Positions 60,815-64,000 of a stretch of 64,000 nt of DNA are shown here, in pieces. A program made the position numbers and the translations under genes. Every line of letters begins with the position of its first letter. Within the stretch, counting starts at the first letter, position 1. The notes under the pieces are model-generated. The model did not search any database. It saw nothing but the letters and a program-made list of their open reading frames with translations, and was not told where the DNA came from. Source of the DNA: Morchella semilibera (Eukaryota > Ascomycota > Pezizomycetes > Pezizales > Morchellaceae); the NCBI GenBank assembly GCA_009192285.1, contig CM018606.1, forward strand, positions 2,470,081 to 2,534,080. Reading direction: 5' to 3'.

Positions 60815-62847
60815 TAGTTGAGCTTACTGTTCTGCGGGTATATTTTTTCTTCCCCGAATTCAAGCCCGGCTGGACCGGCGGGTTTAGTCTTGAGATAGTA
60901 CTACAGCCTCTTATGTCGAATTTAGTTGGTTGATCTGATGGAGGTGGTATATATATGTATATGAACCTCTTTGTTAAATTTTGTCATTTCATTAGGCTAT
61001 GTTTAGGAACTATGTATCTCTCAGTTTTCATTTGTTAATTTGAATTATATGTATTACAGTACCAAAAAGAGGGGTGGGATCACTACGGTATTCCCGTTGA
61101 TACGCTAGCAATGCGGTAAGAATACGGTATTTGTACAGTGCACTTCCTCTAATGCCGGTTTAACCTGGTATTCGTCACTAAATTCCGTAGTCCTATGGTA
61201 GTGATTTCACCCCATTTTTTTATACTGTAGTTCTGAATATACTTCAGTTGCCTTCCTTGAATATAGATCTAGAGCGAAAACTTGCTATATATAATGGTAC
61301 GTACCTCTTAAGGTATCTAACGTCAGCTGGCCCTGGTTGATCAACGTACTAATATATATAATCTATTGATTCGTTACGCCCGGCGCGGCCGATGACGATC
61401 TGGAAAGGGTTCGATCCAAGATAACTTTTAAGAGGGTAATTAATGCCCCAATTGAGGTCTATACCTATATACATGTGTGTATATAGTTAATTATATAAAT
61501 TTATAATTACATATGCATCATCTAGGTTTAGCTATATATATATATGTACTTATATAAATCTAGCTAGCTTTATAAGCAACTCGCTCGATCTCCACGCGGG
61601 TACGTTCAATTGCATATTGTGTTGCAATTGCAGATCAAAGAAAGAATCTCCTCTATCTTGGCCTGTTATATAATTATCTATAACCACATACGGTTTTGGC
61701 GCCCCTACAGCTACATGTACATATATTATAAGGCGACTAGAACCAGATCCAGAACATAATGGGGGGTTGTGGGTGTTATTTAGGGTTAGGGTTCAGTTCT
61801 TATGCAACCCTCAGTCCAGTTCTAACGTCCCAATTTCCATAATCTAAAGACGCCGGCCTTGCTTTGACCCATCAAAGAAGTCTTAATCCATCATGGCCCG
61901 TTTGGCCGCCAAGATCAAAATGCGGAGTTTGAGATCGTATTAATACCTGGCCCGGACTCACCGCTATAGTAAGCTTTAATATTTGTACGCCGAACTAAGG
62001 AATATGATATTTCACAATATGGCCAGCAGACTTCAATACCCGGTTGGTCAATTGGGTATCATGTCTAATTTTGTGCATATATATGCATGTTCCGGATTAT
62101 TTCATTGGGTCACTCGCCATGGTAAAAGGACGTCCATGAGATATGAGCGTCCCAATATGTAGCTTTCTTCCAATCTCATGAGTCACTTGGCTAAAACGTG
62201 GACCGCAACTGAGAGAAAAATTTACGGATTTTATAAAAAATTCCCGTACTGTGTATTATCTCATAGCTAGTTTATGCATCGAGCTTGTACATGTGACGCT
62301 CTAATTCTTATCTGAGTACTACATGGATGTATGTAGTGTTGAACGCAACTCAGACTAACTGATACTATATTGACCGGCCACCGGCCAGCTAGCAAGACTG
62401 CTCCGTGGTTAGATAACTCGTGACCAGTTAGGTACGCCGATATAAATTTCTTTTTGAAGACTGGGACTAGTCTCTACTGAACTATGGTTGGGCGCTAAAT
62501 GGGAAGTTGAGCTGGTCATATATAGTCAATACTGACACGACATAAACAAATTTAAAGCTCATGGACGCATGAATATCTAATGAAGTGTATATATATACAG
62601 TGTATACATCTTCCTGTACTGCCAACACTTACTATCAACAAGGGCGATATTTAGATGCAGTACATGAACCTTCCGTATACATCGCATCAAATACCACCCC
62701 CGAAAATACTATACATCGCCCTAAAGCTACCTCACAGCAGAACTCTTAGAGGCCTAACAAACAAGATCCTACTATAAATTCTGCGAGACGGTACAATAAT
62801 AAAAGAAACCAACGGACTCCGTATATATATCAGTTACGACAAACAAA
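60815..62847. other. AT-rich spacer between the paralogous zinc-finger genes
   Basis: No gene is supported. It contains a TA-flanked MITE (61057-61227), several (TA)n tracts (61340-61560) and a short telomere-like TTAGGGTTAGGG at about 61780-61791. Confidence 0.5.
61057..61227. mobile_element. MITE with CAGTA ends (171 bp)
   Basis: Inverted ends of about 30 bp beginning CAGTA and containing GGGGTG and ATCACTAC pair with about seven mismatches. TA flanks both sides (61055-61056, 61228-61229). No coding capacity. Confidence 0.75.
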
Positions 62848-63650
62848 ATGAGATCTGGGCATTTTACCTGTCCGTATTACGAACATTACTCGAAGCGAGA
62901 CTCTAGGATTGAGCATAAACTATGTGACAAACCATTTGCGGAGTTTAAGCTTCTCATGTAAGTGCACTTTTGATTCATAGTGGTCATGAAGCCCCAAAGT
63001 ACCGCTAATTGATAAACCAATGTCAAGCCGGCATATCGAAAGAATACACATCAGACCGCAAGTCTGCGGTGTATGCGGTTTACGGCTCGGGCGCGATATG
63101 GGGAGGCATAAGGCGAGGGGTTGCAAATCAAAGGGAAATGGACCGGTAGCCCAGGCGCCGAAAATAGCGAGAGAGTTAGGGGGGATGTTGAGGGGTTGCA
63201 GAAATCAGGAAGATTTGGTCTCCATTCTGATACCAAATGATACAGTTGTATATGACTACGTATATGCAAGCGGTTGGTTACTACTAATATATCTACCTAT
63301 ATACACCCATTTACCAATAGGAAATTGCTAATTCGGGATCTCCTTATGTCGTCTTTCATAGAGCCCGGATCCGAATGTGAAGAACCAGAAGGCGAAGATG
63401 ATCCCGATATATGCACCACCGGCGAGACCGGTACAAATGACGGAATAGCTATGTCTCAAACCGATAGCGAAGGCCGCAGCACAAGTCCTCGGCCCAATGA
63501 CTATTTTGACCACGAGTCAAACTTTAAGGAGCAGTATGATTTGGTAATTCTATCTCGTAAGTGCAAGTAAAGTACTGCTATCTTTTATTTACCAAATTGG
63601 AATTGTTTTGTTGTTATTTAAATTTGTCAGGGATAGGAATGTGCGTTTGA
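62848..63650 (+). CDS. Two-finger zinc-finger protein, copy 2 (paralogue of 59865)
   Basis: Exons 62848-62957, 63028-63259, 63364-63556 and 63631-63650 give about 184 residues; the first intron (70 nt, GTAAGT donor) is secure. Finger 1 has CPYYEH and CDKPFAEF then LIRHIERIH, with a phase-2 intron at the same place as in copy 1. Finger 2 is CGVCGLRLG, then MGRHKARGC. Then CRNQEDLVSILIPND and YDY match the motif after the fingers of copy 1. The C-terminal exon is acidic (ECEEPEGEDDPD). The second intron uses GTATAT and a CATAGAG acceptor and is less certain; the last has a GTAAGT donor, and without it the frame closes at 63570. A (TA)n tract at 62821-62830 lies only ~20 nt upstream, too close for a normal TATA box. 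Confidence 0.65.
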
Positions 63651-64000
63651 ATTTGGTGGGGGAGAAGAAGGACGCTGTTTTTTTAAAAAAAATTTATCGA
63701 TTATCTATATTGAATTTTATCTTATTTGTATGTTACCTGATGTTTACTAAATTCATAAATCCCGACCCACTTCGTTGCTGCAAGCCATCCACAAAATCTA
63801 GAAGCGGGTCGATGAATATATTCAGTCAGTTGTCGAATGGGGCCCAATCTCGGTCATGCTGGTTACCTTGTCCTAGCTAGGATAGGCGCTGATATGATCA
63901 TTATGATAATTCTTTTCTAAATGATAAAGGTAAAAACTGTGCCCATACATCTTTTCCATGGAAGATGAAGGTCTACTTGCGGCCCTAGTTGTAAGGGTTA
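63651..64000. other. Window end, no gene seen
   Basis: AT-rich sequence with a short open frame from 63608 to 63880 that has a hydrophobic patch but no domain or splice support. I see nothing convincing. Confidence 0.4.

Noticed and set aside
59425-61425. GGGTTCGATCC B-box-like motifs at about 59431 and 61409, possible SINE or tRNA
   Set aside because: Neither has an A-box upstream or a foldable cloverleaf; shared flanking bases are too few to call a repeat family.
61775-61795. TTAGGGTTAGGG, possible telomere or interstitial telomeric repeat
   Set aside because: Only two units; too short to indicate a chromosome end or a healed break.

Overview
The window looks like nuclear DNA of a filamentous ascomycete, probably Pezizomycotina. 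Host genes are few, carry short GT-AG introns (mostly 52-70 nt) with CTAAC-type branch points, and have CT-rich leaders. The protein set fits: a GH65 acid trehalase, a secreted But2-like protein, an SRA-YDG protein, an RBR ubiquitin ligase and Ty3/gypsy chromoviruses. A Pezizomycetes-like genome (gene-poor, repeat-rich) is a guess; nothing here fixes the species.

Layout. 0.8-3.4 kb: two unrecognised genes, one with a small Cys-rich module. 5.8-7.1 kb: an SRA-YDG (methylated-DNA reader) gene whose reading frame changes once in a purine-rich stretch. 8.3-11.8 kb (minus): a five-exon acid trehalase with a membrane anchor or signal peptide and a discoidin-like C-terminus. 16.3-17.1 kb (minus): a small single-pass membrane protein. 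22.5-25.9 kb: a five-exon RBR E3 ligase with three in-frame minisatellites. 27.7-28.4 kb (minus): a secreted But2-like protein. 28.4-33.9 kb: gene-free, with tandem arrays and two MITEs. 33.9-53.3 kb: a retroelement block. A solo LTR (family A) is followed by an element of family B (B1, plus). B1 is split by a second family B element (B2, minus), which is itself split by a young family A element (minus) and by a ~500-bp insertion. The target-site duplications found (tagta, gatcc, ctttc, ggtag, and a probable cttgg) support this order. 53.3-59.8 kb: gene-free, AT-rich, several MITEs. 59.9-63.7 kb: two paralogous zinc-finger genes with the same finger layout, one matching intron position and a shared motif after the fingers. 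I do not recognise this family and it is the best candidate for something undescribed.

The genes do not form a pathway. The trehalase works on external or vacuolar trehalose, the RBR protein in ubiquitin transfer, and the SRA protein plausibly in reading DNA methylation, which in fungi commonly marks transposons like those at 34-53 kb. A striking non-genic signal is the palindrome TACATGTA, seen about 35 times by eye in host intergenic DNA and not noticed inside the retroelement block.
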